Of a stretch of 64,000 nt of DNA, positions 43,744-52,258 are shown in pieces. Source of the stretch: Trueperella pecoris (GTDB taxonomy: Bacteria > Actinomycetota > Actinomycetes > Actinomycetales > Actinomycetaceae). A program made the position numbers and the translations under genes. How positions within the stretch are numbered: position 1 is the first letter of the stretch; every line of letters starts with the position of its first letter. A model generated the notes under the pieces. That model had not been told where the DNA came from. It was given only the letters and a program-made list of their open reading frames with translations, and did not search any database. Where the stretch lies: NCBI RefSeq assembly GCF_014926385.1, contig NZ_CP053291.1, positions 558,001-622,000 on the forward strand. Reading direction: 5' to 3'.

Positions 43744-44397
43744 ATGACTGATGTTGCAAAGATGATTGACCACACCCTCCTCAAGCCTGAGGCCACGATC
43801 GCCGACGTCGCGAAGCTCGTCGAGGAGGCCAAGGAGCTGGGTACGTACTCGGTGTGCGTTTCGCCGTCGATGCTTCCTCTTCCGGAAGACATCGAGCTTG
43901 GCGACGTGAAGCTGTGCGTGGTCGCTGGATTCCCCTCGGGCGCGGTTGCTTCGGAGATCAAGGCCGCCGAGGCGGCTCGCGCGGTGGCGGCGGGCGCCGA
44001 CGAGGTCGACATGGTGATCAACATCGGCTACGCCAAGGAGCACGACTGGGACGCGCTTGGCTACGACATTGCGGTTGTCCGCGATGCGATTCCGTACGCC
44101 CTGCTGAAGGTCATCATCGAGTCCGCCGCATTGACCGACGAAGAAATCGTCGAGGCCTGCAAGTGCGCCATGGAGGCCGGAGCTGACTTCGTTAAGACCT
44201 CCACCGGCTTCCACCCCGCAGGCGGCGCTTCCACCCATGCGGTCAAGCTCATGCGCGAGACGGTGGGTGAGGAGCTCGAGGTGAAGGCTTCTGGCGGCAT
44301 TCGCGACGCCGAGACCGCGAAGGCGATGATTGAGGCCGGCGCGACTCGCCTCGGCCTGTCCTCCTCGCGTGCAGTCATCGAGGGATTCGCTTCCTAA
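43744..44397 (+). CDS. deoC: DeoC, deoxyribose-phosphate aldolase
   Basis: 217 residues, DeoC/LacD-type TIM barrel. Motifs are [16 protein letters not shown] (~7-22), [38 protein letters not shown], the Schiff-base Lys segment [17 protein letters not shown] and [12 protein letters not shown]. It cleaves deoxyribose 5-phosphate to glyceraldehyde 3-phosphate and acetaldehyde, ending the deoxynucleoside pathway. ATG 43744 has TTAGGAGTCACC upstream; the open frame before it is not used. Last gene of the operon, followed by a strong terminator. Confidence 0.95.
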   Translation: MTDVAKMIDHTLLKPEATIADVAKLVEEAKELGTYSVCVSPSMLPLPEDIELGDVKLCVVAGFPSGAVASEIKAAEAARAVAAGADEVDMVINIGYAKEHDWDALGYDIAVVRDAIPYALLKVIIESAALTDEEIVEACKCAMEAGADFVKTSTGFHPAGGASTHAVKLMRETVGEELEVKASGGIRDAETAKAMIEAGATRLGLSSSRAVIEGFAS

Positions 44398-44416
44398 AGC
44401 TTCCCAGATGTCAGGG

Positions 44417-44447
44417 GGGGCGGGCGCATTGGCGTCCGCCCCTTTTT
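44417..44447 (+). terminator. Rho-independent terminator after deoC
   Basis: GGGGCGGGCGC/GCGTCCGCCCC stem (one G-T pair) with an ATTG loop, directly followed by TTTTT, 19 bases after the deoC stop. Confidence 0.92.
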
Positions 44448-44584
44448 GGTTGTGCCAGCCGGCATGGAGGGTTTCAGCAGCATCACCGTCTCGCCCGGCG
44501 ATCAGGCCTTGAACGAAGAGCTGTGGGGGCAACATCGCGGCCTCGCTGGCGGCCAGCAAGAAGGAACGCGGCAACAAGTAAGTC
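44448..44584. other. Intergenic stretch between convergent operons
   Basis: About 140 bases between two terminators. One frame ends in a short run (…GGNIAASLAASKKERGNK, stop at 44579-44581) that might be a remnant of a gene end, but it has no start or match I can support. Confidence 0.4.
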
Positions 44585-44619
44585 GAGGGCCTGGGAAGTA
44601 ACGAACTTCCCAGGCCCTC
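44585..44619 (-). terminator. Terminator of the phosphohexomutase gene
   Basis: Perfect 15-base stem (44585-44599 with 44605-44619), loop AACGA, 23 bases beyond the mutase stop on the minus strand; downstream text is GACTTACTTG, a weak T-tract. Confidence 0.75.
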
Positions 44620-44641
44620 GTGCTCGACACGTGGCCGTCGC

Positions 44642-46324
44642 CTACAGGGTCAGCATCTGAGAGACATCGGCCTTGAAACGTTCCATGCGCTCTGCTGCGG
44701 CTGTGCGAGCCCGCGAGAGATCCTCAGCATCTGCGACAGGCACGATAACCTCGAGGTAGCACTTCACCTTCGGCTCGGTGCCCGAGGGGCGGACAATGAC
44801 GCGGTCGCCTTCAGCGGTGAGGATACGCAGGGCGTCCGTCGGGGGAAGATCGGGGCTGCCCTCCGACAGATCCTCGATCGAGGCCACAGGCACACCGATA
44901 AGCTCAGTTGGCGGCTCTTTGCGCACCTTCGCCATGGTGGCCGGGATGATCGAGAGGTCATCCACGCGGACCGTCACTGGGGCGGTCAGGTAGACTCCGT
45001 GGCGAATCGCCAGCGCGTCGAGCACGTCCTGGAGGGACTTACCTTCGGCCTTCATCTTGGCAGCCGTGATGGCCAAAACGAGAGCGGCAGAGACGCCGTC
45101 CTTGTCCTTAACCAGGTCGGGGTAGCAGCAGAAACCGATGGCTTCTTCGTAACCGAAGAGGATTTCTGGCGCGCGTGCAATCCACTTGAAGCCGGTCAGG
45201 GTCGAACGGTAGCCCAGGCCGTGATGCTTGGCGATTTGCTCGAGTAGCTGCGAGGAGACGATCGAGGACGAGAGCGTGCCCTTGCCATCCGCGGCTGCCT
45301 GGGCACCGACCTGCTCGCCCAGGATCGATCCGATCTCGTCTCCCGACAGCTGGCGCCAGCCCTCGGGCGTCGGAATTGCCGCCGAGCAACGATCGGCGTC
45401 CGGATCGGAAGCGATGATGATGTCGGCTCCGACGCGCTCGGCGACGGCGATCGCCTCGTCAAGGGCGCCGGCCTCCTCGGGGTTGGGGAAAGCAACGGTG
45501 GGGAATGCCGGGTCCGGCTCCACCTGGGAAGCAACCTCAACGACGTCGTCGAATCCGGCCGCCGTGAACAGCGGGAGGAGCAGGCTCTTGCCCACGCCAT
45601 GCATGGCGGTGTAGACGATCTTCAGATCGCGCGGGCCGTCCGTGACCTTGGCGAGGGTGTCTGCAACGTAGTCGTCGACGATCGAGGCGGGAATGATATT
45701 CCAGCCGTCCTCCGCAAGCGGGACCTCGTTCGCCAGCGGAGCGGCGGCGATCTTCGCCGCGATCTCCTTATCCACCGGGGGCACGATCTGCACGCCGTTG
45801 CCGTCTGCAGCAGCGGCACGACCACCCAGGTAGACCTTGTAGCCGTTGTCCTTGGGCGGATTGTGTGATGCCGTGACCATGACGCCGGCGTCGGCGCCGT
45901 ACTTGCGCACGGCGTAGGCCAAAAGCGGCGTCGGTAGCTTGGAAGGCATGAGGTGGGCGGTTCCGCCGGCGGCGGTGACGATCGCGGCGGTGTCGCGCGC
46001 AAACTCGTCCGAATGGTAGCGGGCGTCGTAGCCGATGACGACGACGAAGTCCGGGCCAACCGTTTCCTTCAGCCAGGCCACGAGTCCGGCGGCGGCACGG
46101 CGAACGACGGCCGAGTTCATGCGGTTCGGGCCAGCCTCCATCACGCCGCGCAGGCCGGCGGTGCCAAACTGCAGGGTACCGGAGAAACGATCGGCGAGAT
46201 CGGCCACGGTGGCCTCATCCCCGCCCTCTGCCTTGGCGAGCAGGGCCTCGAGTTCGCCACGGTTGGCCTCGGAGGGATCTGCGGCGATCCAGGCGCGTAC
46301 GTCGTCAAAAAGGGTTTGTGACAT
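44642..46324 (-). CDS. pmmB: Phosphohexomutase family protein (PmmB/PGM2-like), possible phosphopentomutase
   Basis: 560 residues, the longer PGM2-like branch of alpha-D-phosphohexomutases. Catalytic phosphoserine loop VMVTASHNPPKDNGYKVY (~137-154), metal loop ASDPDADRC, sugar-binding GYEEAIGFC-type loop and C-terminal phosphate loop VRPSGTEPKVKCY are all intact. The start ATG directly abuts the stop of the purine nucleoside phosphorylase gene, with GAAGGA upstream. That pairing, together with deoA and deoC nearby and no deoB in the window, suggests it converts (deoxy)ribose 1- to 5-phosphate; phosphomannomutase for ManC is the alternative. Both are inference. Confidence 0.9.
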   Translation of the reverse strand: MSQTLFDDVRAWIAADPSEANRGELEALLAKAEGGDEATVADLADRFSGTLQFGTAGLRGVMEAGPNRMNSAVVRRAAAGLVAWLKETVGPDFVVVIGYDARYHSDEFARDTAAIVTAAGGTAHLMPSKLPTPLLAYAVRKYGADAGVMVTASHNPPKDNGYKVYLGGRAAAADGNGVQIVPPVDKEIAAKIAAAPLANEVPLAEDGWNIIPASIVDDYVADTLAKVTDGPRDLKIVYTAMHGVGKSLLLPLFTAAGFDDVVEVASQVEPDPAFPTVAFPNPEEAGALDEAIAVAERVGADIIIASDPDADRCSAAIPTPEGWRQLSGDEIGSILGEQVGAQAAADGKGTLSSSIVSSQLLEQIAKHHGLGYRSTLTGFKWIARAPEILFGYEEAIGFCCYPDLVKDKDGVSAALVLAITAAKMKAEGKSLQDVLDALAIRHGVYLTAPVTVRVDDLSIIPATMAKVRKEPPTELIGVPVASIEDLSEGSPDLPPTDALRILTAEGDRVIVRPSGTEPKVKCYLEVIVPVADAEDLSRARTAAAERMERFKADVSQMLTL

Positions 46325-47131
46325 TTAAATATCCTTCGCAATCTGTTCAATGATGTCCGCGAGAAGCTGGGAAATGCGCGGGCCAGCAGCCTTGCCGGCC
46401 TCGAGCACTTCGGCGTGGTTGAGCTTTTGGGTGGCCACGCCGGCGGCCAGATTCGTCACGAGCGAGATTCCGAGGATTTCCATCCCCATCTCGCGTGCCG
46501 CGATCGCCTCGAGTGCGGTGGACATGCCCACGAGGTCGCCACCGATCGTGCGCGCCATGCGGACCTCAGCAGGGGTCTCGTAGTGCGGGCCGGAGAATTG
46601 GACGTAAACGCCCTCCGGCAGGCTCGGGTCAATGTCGTGAGCAATCCCGCGCAGGCGGGACGAATAAAGGTCCGTGAGGTCCACAAAAGTGGCTCCCTCG
46701 AGCGGAGAAGTAGCGGTGAGGTTGATGTGATCGTTGATGAGGACGGCGCTACCGGGGCCGGTCTCCTCACGAGTGGAACCGCACCCGTTGGTCAGGATGC
46801 ATACCTTGGCTCCGGCCGCGGCGGCGGTGCGTACGCCGTGGGCGACGGCGCGCACGCCTTTGCCTTCGTAGTAGTGGGTTCGCGCGCCCAGGACGAGGGC
46901 ATGCTTGCCGTTCTTGAGCTTGATGGAGGTGAGTTTGCCTCCATGGCCGGCCACGGCGGACTTGGAAAATCCTGGGATCTCTTCGGCGGGAACCTCTGCG
47001 AGGACCTCTCCAATGAGATCTGCTGCTCCGCCCCACCCGGAACCGAGGGTCAATGCAATATCGTGCGTGTCAACGCCCGTCACGGCGGCGATCTTTGCCG
47101 CCGCTTCGCGGGCCAAATCCATATAATCCAT
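46325..47131 (-). CDS. punA: Purine nucleoside phosphorylase
   Basis: 268 residues, trimeric PNP/MTAP class. Motifs are ALTLGSGWGGAADLIGE (phosphate loop), GHGGKLTSI, ARTHYYEGKGVRAVAHGVRTAAAAG, LTNGCGSTRE, LINDHINLTATSPL and GPHYETPAEVRMARTIGGDLVGMS with the substrate-contacting Glu and Met. It splits purine nucleosides to base and (deoxy)ribose 1-phosphate. The stop TAA is immediately followed by the mutase ATG. There is no clear RBS before ATG 47131; TAAACT about six bases upstream could be the -10 of a leaderless message. Confidence 0.93.
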   Translation of the reverse strand: MDYMDLAREAAAKIAAVTGVDTHDIALTLGSGWGGAADLIGEVLAEVPAEEIPGFSKSAVAGHGGKLTSIKLKNGKHALVLGARTHYYEGKGVRAVAHGVRTAAAAGAKVCILTNGCGSTREETGPGSAVLINDHINLTATSPLEGATFVDLTDLYSSRLRGIAHDIDPSLPEGVYVQFSGPHYETPAEVRMARTIGGDLVGMSTALEAIAAREMGMEILGISLVTNLAAGVATQKLNHAEVLEAGKAAGPRISQLLADIIEQIAKDI

Positions 47132-47198
47132 GCCGAATAGTTTAGCGCAGATACATGCCCCAAGACGTAGGGAAAGTCAGGCGCGGCAAGATTGTCCC

Positions 47199-47254
47199 GG
47201 CCGGCCCGACGCACGGCCGGCCCGACGCACAGCCGGCCCGACGCACGGCCAGCC
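47199..47254. repeat. 16-base tandem repeat, 3.5 copies
   Basis: Unit GGCCGGCCCGACGCAC at 47199-47214 and 47215-47230, then AGCCGGCCCGACGCAC at 47231-47246 and a partial copy to 47254. It lies between the divergent PNP and LOG-family genes. Each unit contains the GGCCGGCC-type palindrome. Confidence 0.9.
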
Positions 47255-47335
47255 TTGAGAAACGCCCCGGCCAGAGCCTAGCCGCGCCACGGCCTGTTCG
47301 CCTGCTGTTCACCCGACACCGGGTACCCTTGGCCT

Positions 47336-48112
47336 ATGGCAAAGAAGACACGAGATTATCAAAAGGGACCCGTCACGCTCCGTGGCAAGCAGATTCCCGA
47401 CACCACCACTGACGCCCGCCTCCTGCGCTCTTTCCAGGACCCGTCATTCATCCATTCAGACCCGTGGCGCATCCTGCGCATCCAGGCAGAATTCGTTGAA
47501 GGCTTTGGCGCGCTCGCTGACCTCGGCCCGGCCATTTCGATCTTTGGTTCGGCCCGTACGGCCCCCGGCACTCCGGCCTACGAGACGGCGGCGGAGATCG
47601 CGCGCCAACTGGTCGCCCACAACTACGCGATCATCACGGGTGGCGGGCCCGGCATTATGGAAGCGGGCAACAAGGGCGCCCACGAGGCCGGGGGACCCTC
47701 CGTCGGCCTCGGCATCGAATTGCCCTTCGAGCAGGGCATGAATGACTACGTCGACTTAGGGGTGGACTTCCGCTATTTCTTCGTGCGGAAGATGATGTTC
47801 GTCAAGTACTCCCTGGGATTCATCGTCATGCCCGGCGGCTTCGGCACCATGGACGAACTCTTCGAGGCACTCACGCTCGTGCAGACCCATAAGGTCTCCG
47901 GCTTCCCCGTCGTGCTCGTGGGAACTGAATACTGGAAGGGCCTGGTGGAGTGGATTAACAAGACGCTCCTTGCCGAGGGCTACATCTCCGCCGGGGACCA
48001 GAACATCTTTACCCTTGTTGATACTGCTGAGGAGGCGGTGGCGGCAGTTCTCGACGGTGTGCACAGGCTCGCCGAAGAAAAGCGGGCGGATGACGTCGTC
48101 GAACAAGACTAG
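47336..48112 (+). CDS. LOG-family protein (TIGR00730, lysine-decarboxylase-like fold)
   Basis: 258 residues. The Rossmann-like fold is marked by ISIFGSARTAPGTPAYE, ITGGGPGIMEAGNKGAHEAGG (~99-119) and the signature MPGGFGTMDELFEALTLVQT (PGGxGTxxE). Characterised members hydrolyse nucleoside 5'-monophosphates to base and ribose 5-phosphate (cytokinin riboside monophosphate phosphoribohydrolase, LONELY GUY). That activity would fit the nucleotide-salvage neighbourhood, but the bacterial role is uncertain. The start is ATG 47336; no strong RBS is seen. It stands ahead of DUF3117. Confidence 0.88.
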   Translation: MAKKTRDYQKGPVTLRGKQIPDTTTDARLLRSFQDPSFIHSDPWRILRIQAEFVEGFGALADLGPAISIFGSARTAPGTPAYETAAEIARQLVAHNYAIITGGGPGIMEAGNKGAHEAGGPSVGLGIELPFEQGMNDYVDLGVDFRYFFVRKMMFVKYSLGFIVMPGGFGTMDELFEALTLVQTHKVSGFPVVLVGTEYWKGLVEWINKTLLAEGYISAGDQNIFTLVDTAEEAVAAVLDGVHRLAEEKRADDVVEQD

Positions 48113-48222
48113 CGCCGTGAGCACAGCTCCGCCAGGAAAATTCGCGGAGCACTGACGAAAAAGGGGAACTCGCGTAGAATAAGGAGCGTGGGCACACAGG
48201 TGCCTCGGAAGGAGAAGAATCC

Positions 48223-48393
48223 ATGGCAGCCATGAAACCGCGGACGGGCGATGGGCCGCTCGAGGCCGAGCGTGACATCCACGGCACGACTTTGAGGATG
48301 CCGTTGGAAGGCGGAGGCCGCCTCGTCCTCGAACTGAACGACGACGAAGTCAAGTCACTTCACGAGGTTCTCGATCAGCTTCTCAAGCTCTAG
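48223..48393 (+). CDS. DUF3117 small conserved protein
   Basis: 56 residues. The sequence begins MAAMKPRTGDGPLEAERD and ends EVKSLHEVLDQLLKL, the pattern of the actinobacterial DUF3117 family (Rv1211-like in mycobacteria). It is acidic, soluble and of unknown function. The RBS GGAAGGAG lies 6 bases before ATG 48223. It follows the LOG gene by 110 bases, a neighbourhood I recall from other actinobacteria. Its stop overlaps the convergent methyltransferase stop in a shared CTAG. Confidence 0.9.
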   Translation: MAAMKPRTGDGPLEAERDIHGTTLRMPLEGGGRLVLELNDDEVKSLHEVLDQLLKL

Positions 48394-49019
48394 AGCTTGA
48401 CGCTCATCAACACCCCGTCACCCAGGGGAATGAGGCTGGAGACTAGGTCTTCAGCCTCTATCAGTTCCTGACCCAAGTTTCGCAACGCCACCGTCGCCTC
48501 GTCGCGGCGAGCAGGGTCAGCTACACGATCCGAATTCAGCGCATGAGCGAGCACCAGGGTGCCACCTGGGCGCAGCATGCGAAGAGCCTCAGCGACGTCG
48601 CCAGCCGCCTCGGCCGGATCGGCGTCGACCAGCACGAGATCGTAGGAACGTGAGGCGAGGCGCGGAAGCATGTCGGCGCTACGGCCGTTGATCAAGCGGT
48701 AACGTCCGGGCCGGATGCGTGCGGCAGAAAGATTTTCGCGTGCGAAGTTCTGCGCCTCAGAATCAACGTCGATCGAGGTCAGCACCGAATCGGCGGAGGC
48801 CGCCAGCAGGTAGAGGGCGGACAGGCCCGTGCCCGTCCCGATTTCCGCGATGTTCTTCACGCCACCACGGGCAGCTAGGGCCGTCAAGAAGCGGCCGGTG
48901 GCCGCAGATAGGGCCTCAATGCCAAGCTCCGCCGCGTGCAGGCGTGCCTGCGTCATGAGGTCCGCCTCGCCTACGATGTGCTCCGCGTAGGTCCAGGACT
49001 GGGCCTTATCCACTGCCAT
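48390..49019 (-). CDS. O-methyltransferase (SAM-dependent, Rv1220c-like)
   Basis: 209 residues of the class I methyltransferase_3 group. SAM motif I is NIAEIGTGTGLSALYLLA (~56-73), then LTSIDVDSEAQNFARENL, DLVLVDADPAEAAGDV (metal/substrate Asp region) and LRPGGTLVLAHAL. The substrate is unknown. ATG 49019 behind AAGGGAGAATTC is preferred over the longer open frame to 49109. It is convergent with DUF3117 and separated from mrp by that gene's terminator. Confidence 0.88.
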   Translation of the reverse strand: MAVDKAQSWTYAEHIVGEADLMTQARLHAAELGIEALSAATGRFLTALAARGGVKNIAEIGTGTGLSALYLLAASADSVLTSIDVDSEAQNFARENLSAARIRPGRYRLINGRSADMLPRLASRSYDLVLVDADPAEAAGDVAEALRMLRPGGTLVLAHALNSDRVADPARRDEATVALRNLGQELIEAEDLVSSLIPLGDGVLMSVKL

Positions 49020-49073
49020 GAATTCTCCCTTGAGGTTGGTGTGCTGCATATATGGTACGTGTTTGTGCACGAA

Positions 49074-49104
49074 AAATGGGCCAGCACCGCGCGCTGGCCC
49101 ATTT
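49074..49104 (-). terminator. Terminator of mrp
   Basis: AAATGGGCCAGC/GCTGGCCCATTT stem (49074-49085 with 49093-49104), 10 bases beyond the mrp stop; on the minus strand it runs into TTTTCGTGC. The A/T ends of the stem give a T-rich tail. Confidence 0.85.
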
Positions 49105-49114
49105 CTCATGACGT

Positions 49115-50248
49115 TTACTCGCCTACGGGGTGAACGCCGAGCGAGCGCCCCGCAAGCCCACGCGCGCGGTGGGCGAGCGTGGTGGCGACGGAACGAATCG
49201 CCTCCTGTGCCGGCGACGCGCCCTCCTGGATAGAGAACGGTACGCCAGAATCCCCGCCTTCGCGCAGGTCCTGCTCGATGGGAACCTGGGCGAGCAACGG
49301 AACCTCGTAGCCGAGGTTGGCCGACAGCTGGGCGGCCACGGCCTGGCCTCCGCCGGTGCCGAAGATCTCCATCGTGGACCCGTCTGGCATTGCGAGGTAG
49401 GACATGTTTTCAATGATGCCCACCACCCGCTGATCCGTCTGCTTGGCCATGAGGCCCGCACGCTCGGCAACGTCAGCGGCGGCGACCTGCGGGGTCGTCA
49501 CGATCACGATCTCCGACTTGGGGATGAGGGAGGAGACGGACAACGCGATGTCGCCGGTTCCCGGCGGCAAGTCGATGAGGAGGACGTCAAGGTCGCCCCA
49601 GTACACGTCCGCAAAGAACTGTTCGAGGGCGCGGTGCAGCATCGGTCCGCGCCATACCACAGGCCCGTTCTCCGACATGAAGTTGCCGATCGAAATAGTC
49701 TTCACCTCGTGGGCAACAGGCGGGATAATCATGTTGTCCACCACCTGCGGAGGGTGGGTCACGCCCATCATGTGCGGGATCGAGAAGCCATAGATATCGG
49801 CGTCCACGACGCCGACCTTGAAGCCCGATCTGGCCATGGCGGTGGCGAGGTTGACCGTCATGGAGGACTTGCCGACTCCGCCCTTGCCCGAGGTGATGGC
49901 ATACACGCGGGTGAGGTTGCCCGGCTGGGCGAAGGGAATAACACGCTCGGGTTCGCCTCCGCGCAGGGTCTTCTTGAGTTCGGCACGCTGGTCATCATCC
50001 ATGACGCCCATCTGAACAGAAACCGAGGCCACCCCCTCCATGGCCCCCACAACGTTCTGCGTATCGATGGTGATGGTGTCGCGAAGCGGGCAACCGGCGG
50101 TGGTCAGATCGATGCCGACCACGACGTTGCCGGCATCGTCGATCTCAACGGAACGCAGCATTCCCAACTCGGTGATGGGACGCTTAATTTCCGGGTCGAT
50201 GACCTTGGTGAGCTCGCTCTTAATTTCTTCAATGCTCGGTAGACTCAT
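49115..50248 (-). CDS. mrp: Mrp/NBP35-type Fe-S cluster carrier ATPase
   Basis: 377 residues. An N-terminal MIP18-like (DUF59) domain (SELTKVIDPEIKRPITELGM) is followed by the ParA-like P-loop domain: deviant Walker A ITSGKGGVGKSSMTVNLA (~118-135), VDADIYGFSIPHMMG, IDLPPGTGDIALSV and ENMSYL. It is thought to load or transfer Fe-S clusters. The CxxC near the C-terminus found in many family members is not visible. I use ATG 50248 with AGGA nine bases upstream; ATG 50257 is possible. Confidence 0.92.
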   Translation of the reverse strand: MSLPSIEEIKSELTKVIDPEIKRPITELGMLRSVEIDDAGNVVVGIDLTTAGCPLRDTITIDTQNVVGAMEGVASVSVQMGVMDDDQRAELKKTLRGGEPERVIPFAQPGNLTRVYAITSGKGGVGKSSMTVNLATAMARSGFKVGVVDADIYGFSIPHMMGVTHPPQVVDNMIIPPVAHEVKTISIGNFMSENGPVVWRGPMLHRALEQFFADVYWGDLDVLLIDLPPGTGDIALSVSSLIPKSEIVIVTTPQVAAADVAERAGLMAKQTDQRVVGIIENMSYLAMPDGSTMEIFGTGGGQAVAAQLSANLGYEVPLLAQVPIEQDLREGGDSGVPFSIQEGASPAQEAIRSVATTLAHRARGLAGRSLGVHPVGE

Positions 50249-50267
50249 GCGATTCATCCTATCCCGC

Positions 50268-50828
50268 TCAGTTCTCGGACTCGAACCGGGCAAGGCGTTC
50301 TTCAAGATCAGCGATCTTTTGATCGCGCAGTGCTAGCTCGGCGTCGCGCTGATTGATCTGCTCACGAAGCTCGAACTGGTCGCGCATTTCGGAGCGGACG
50401 AAGTCTCGGCTGGCGAGCTCCTGCATCGACATACGCAAGGACGCGATTTCTCGGGTGAGAAACTCGGTATCGGCGAGGGTCCGCATCGCATGCTGGCGGT
50501 CCTGTTCGGCGCTGACGCGGTCGCGTTCGTCTTGGCGGTTTTGCGCAAGGAGAATAAGCGGCGAGGCATAGGACGCCTGTAAGGAGAGCATGAGCGTCAG
50601 CGCCGTGAAGCCCAGCGAGGCCGAGTCGAAGCGGAGGCGTTCGGGAGCAAAAGAGTTCCACGCTAGCCACGCGGCAACGAACAGCGACAACCAGATGATG
50701 AACTTGGGTGTGCCCGTGAAGCGGGCGATGCGCTCGGCGACGATGCCGGTGGCTTCGGAATCGAGGCGGGAGGACGTTCGCCAGGTGCGCCGGCGCTTGT
50801 CTAGCGGCTGGTCAAAGCTATTAGGCAT
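50268..50828 (-). CDS. DUF1003 membrane protein
   Basis: 186 residues. Two hydrophobic segments (FIIWLSLFVAAWLAWNSF and SLGFTALTLMLSLQASYASPLILLA, ~42-95) with the DUF1003 feature ASPLILLAQNRQDERDR are followed by a ~75-residue charged tail with heptad-like Leu/Ile spacing (probable coiled coil: LRMSMQELASRDF, DQKIADLEERLARF). Function unknown. ATG 50828 behind GAGGAGGG overlaps the end of the MgtE-like gene by 8 bases, so the two are translationally coupled. Confidence 0.88.
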   Translation of the reverse strand: MPNSFDQPLDKRRRTWRTSSRLDSEATGIVAERIARFTGTPKFIIWLSLFVAAWLAWNSFAPERLRFDSASLGFTALTLMLSLQASYASPLILLAQNRQDERDRVSAEQDRQHAMRTLADTEFLTREIASLRMSMQELASRDFVRSEMRDQFELREQINQRDAELALRDQKIADLEERLARFESEN

Positions 50829-52179
50829 CGCGTCCCTCCTCAATCATCGCCGTCAAGATCTCCGACGCGGGAGTCAACGGGCTTTCAGTACCATCGTGTT
50901 CGTCGATGTAGTCGTCGACGTGACGCTCGTCAATGTGGGTATCGATGTCCGCCTCATCGGCGTCGCGCCAATCCTCGGGCATGAGGTGATCGAGCACGTC
51001 GTCGACGGACACGGCCCCCACGAGCAAGCCGTTGTCGACCACGGGCAAGATCGTCAGGTTATAGGTGGCTAGCAGTCGGGTGATTGTTCCGATGCCGTCG
51101 TCAGGGGAGAGGACCTCGACCTGGTCGATGATCGAGCCGACCATCTCCGAGGGCGGCTCGCGAAGGGCCCGTTGCAGATGGACGACGCCGAGGTACTGCC
51201 CCGTGGGCGTTTCCGTCGGAGGACGAACGATGAAGCAGGTCGAGGCCATAGCGGGAGCCAGATCCTCGCGGCGGGCGGCGGCTAACAGCATGGAGACGTG
51301 GGCGTCGGGGGAGAGGATCATGGGATCGGTGGTCATGAGACCGCCTGCGGTGCGCTCCCCATACGACATAAGGCGGCGCACGTCCTGAGCCTCCTCCGGC
51401 TCCATTTTGGCAAGAAGAATCTCAGCCTGGGCCTCGGGCAGCTCATTGATCAAGTCGGCCGCGTCGTCTGGCTCCATCTCTTCCAGAATGTCGGCCGCTC
51501 GGTCCACCTCGAGGGCGGTCATGATCGTGACCCGGTCGGCGTCCGACATTTCCTCGAGGACGTCGGCCAGCAAGTCGTCGTGCATATGACGCGAGACGGC
51601 GATAATCCGATCGTCCGGGAGGTCGGAGAGGAGGTCGGCGATGTCAGGAGCCTTCAGCTCGTTGATTTGGGCAAGAAGCGCGGTGGCCGCCTGGTTAGCC
51701 ACGCGCATGCGCAGACCCGTCACGGCCGAGACGGGCACGATCTTCGTGTTTCCCGCCTCCGGGCCGCCGCGCGACATGCGCACGTACAGCGAGGTGAGCT
51801 TCCATTCGCGGTTGCCCGTCTGCTCGATCGCCACATCCTCGACGATCGCCTTGCCCGACCCGTCGTTAAACGAGACCTCGCGGTCGAGAATCTCGCCGAG
51901 CACCATGGACTCCGAAGGGCGCTTTTCGAAACGACGAATATTGAGCAAGCCCGTGGTGATGACCTGGCCGTTGGCAATCGACGTCACGCGAGTCAAGGGC
52001 ATAAAGACGCGTCTCTTACCCGCCACATCCACCACGAGGCCAACCGCCGATGGGCTCCCACGCAGGCGGAAAACAACGACGACGTCGTGGACCTTGCCCA
52101 CGCGGTCGCCAATGGGGTCATAGACGGGGATACCCGCCAGGCGCCCAACAAAAACGCGCGTCCCAGTGCTGATTGCCAT
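50821..52179 (-). CDS. PRC-barrel / MgtE_N / CBS-pair protein without membrane channel
   Basis: 452 residues. The N-terminal ~160 residues contain PRC-barrel-like halves (VYDPIGDRVGKVHDVVV; GKAIVEDVAIEQ). Then an MgtE-type superhelical N-domain of repeated acidic motifs (APDIADLLSDLPDD, LLADVLEEMSDAD, AADILEEMEPDDAADLINELPE, ~190-260) and a CBS pair (GGLMTTDPMILSPD; GSIIDQVEVLSPDD ... LPVVDNGLLVGAVSVDDVLD). The transmembrane domain of true MgtE Mg2+ channels is absent, so it is likely a soluble Mg2+- or nucleotide-sensing regulator. The final ~50 residues are very acidic. Operon with DUF1003 and mrp. Confidence 0.88.
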   Translation of the reverse strand: MAISTGTRVFVGRLAGIPVYDPIGDRVGKVHDVVVVFRLRGSPSAVGLVVDVAGKRRVFMPLTRVTSIANGQVITTGLLNIRRFEKRPSESMVLGEILDREVSFNDGSGKAIVEDVAIEQTGNREWKLTSLYVRMSRGGPEAGNTKIVPVSAVTGLRMRVANQAATALLAQINELKAPDIADLLSDLPDDRIIAVSRHMHDDLLADVLEEMSDADRVTIMTALEVDRAADILEEMEPDDAADLINELPEAQAEILLAKMEPEEAQDVRRLMSYGERTAGGLMTTDPMILSPDAHVSMLLAAARREDLAPAMASTCFIVRPPTETPTGQYLGVVHLQRALREPPSEMVGSIIDQVEVLSPDDGIGTITRLLATYNLTILPVVDNGLLVGAVSVDDVLDHLMPEDWRDADEADIDTHIDERHVDDYIDEHDGTESPLTPASEILTAMIEEGRDA

Positions 52180-52258
52180 GCTTCATCCTTTTCTTTTGAT
52201 GTGGCCGGTGGGCGAGGCGATCGCATGCGGCTTCCCCGCCCACCGGATGTCAAATGGC

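Noticed and set aside
43732-44577. 281-residue minus-strand frame opposite deoC
   Set aside because: The plus strand has unmistakable DeoC motifs; the antisense frame shows none.
47155-47412. Small 85-residue plus-strand frame upstream of the LOG gene
   Set aside because: It is built largely from the 16-base tandem repeat, has no RBS and overlaps the LOG start in another frame.
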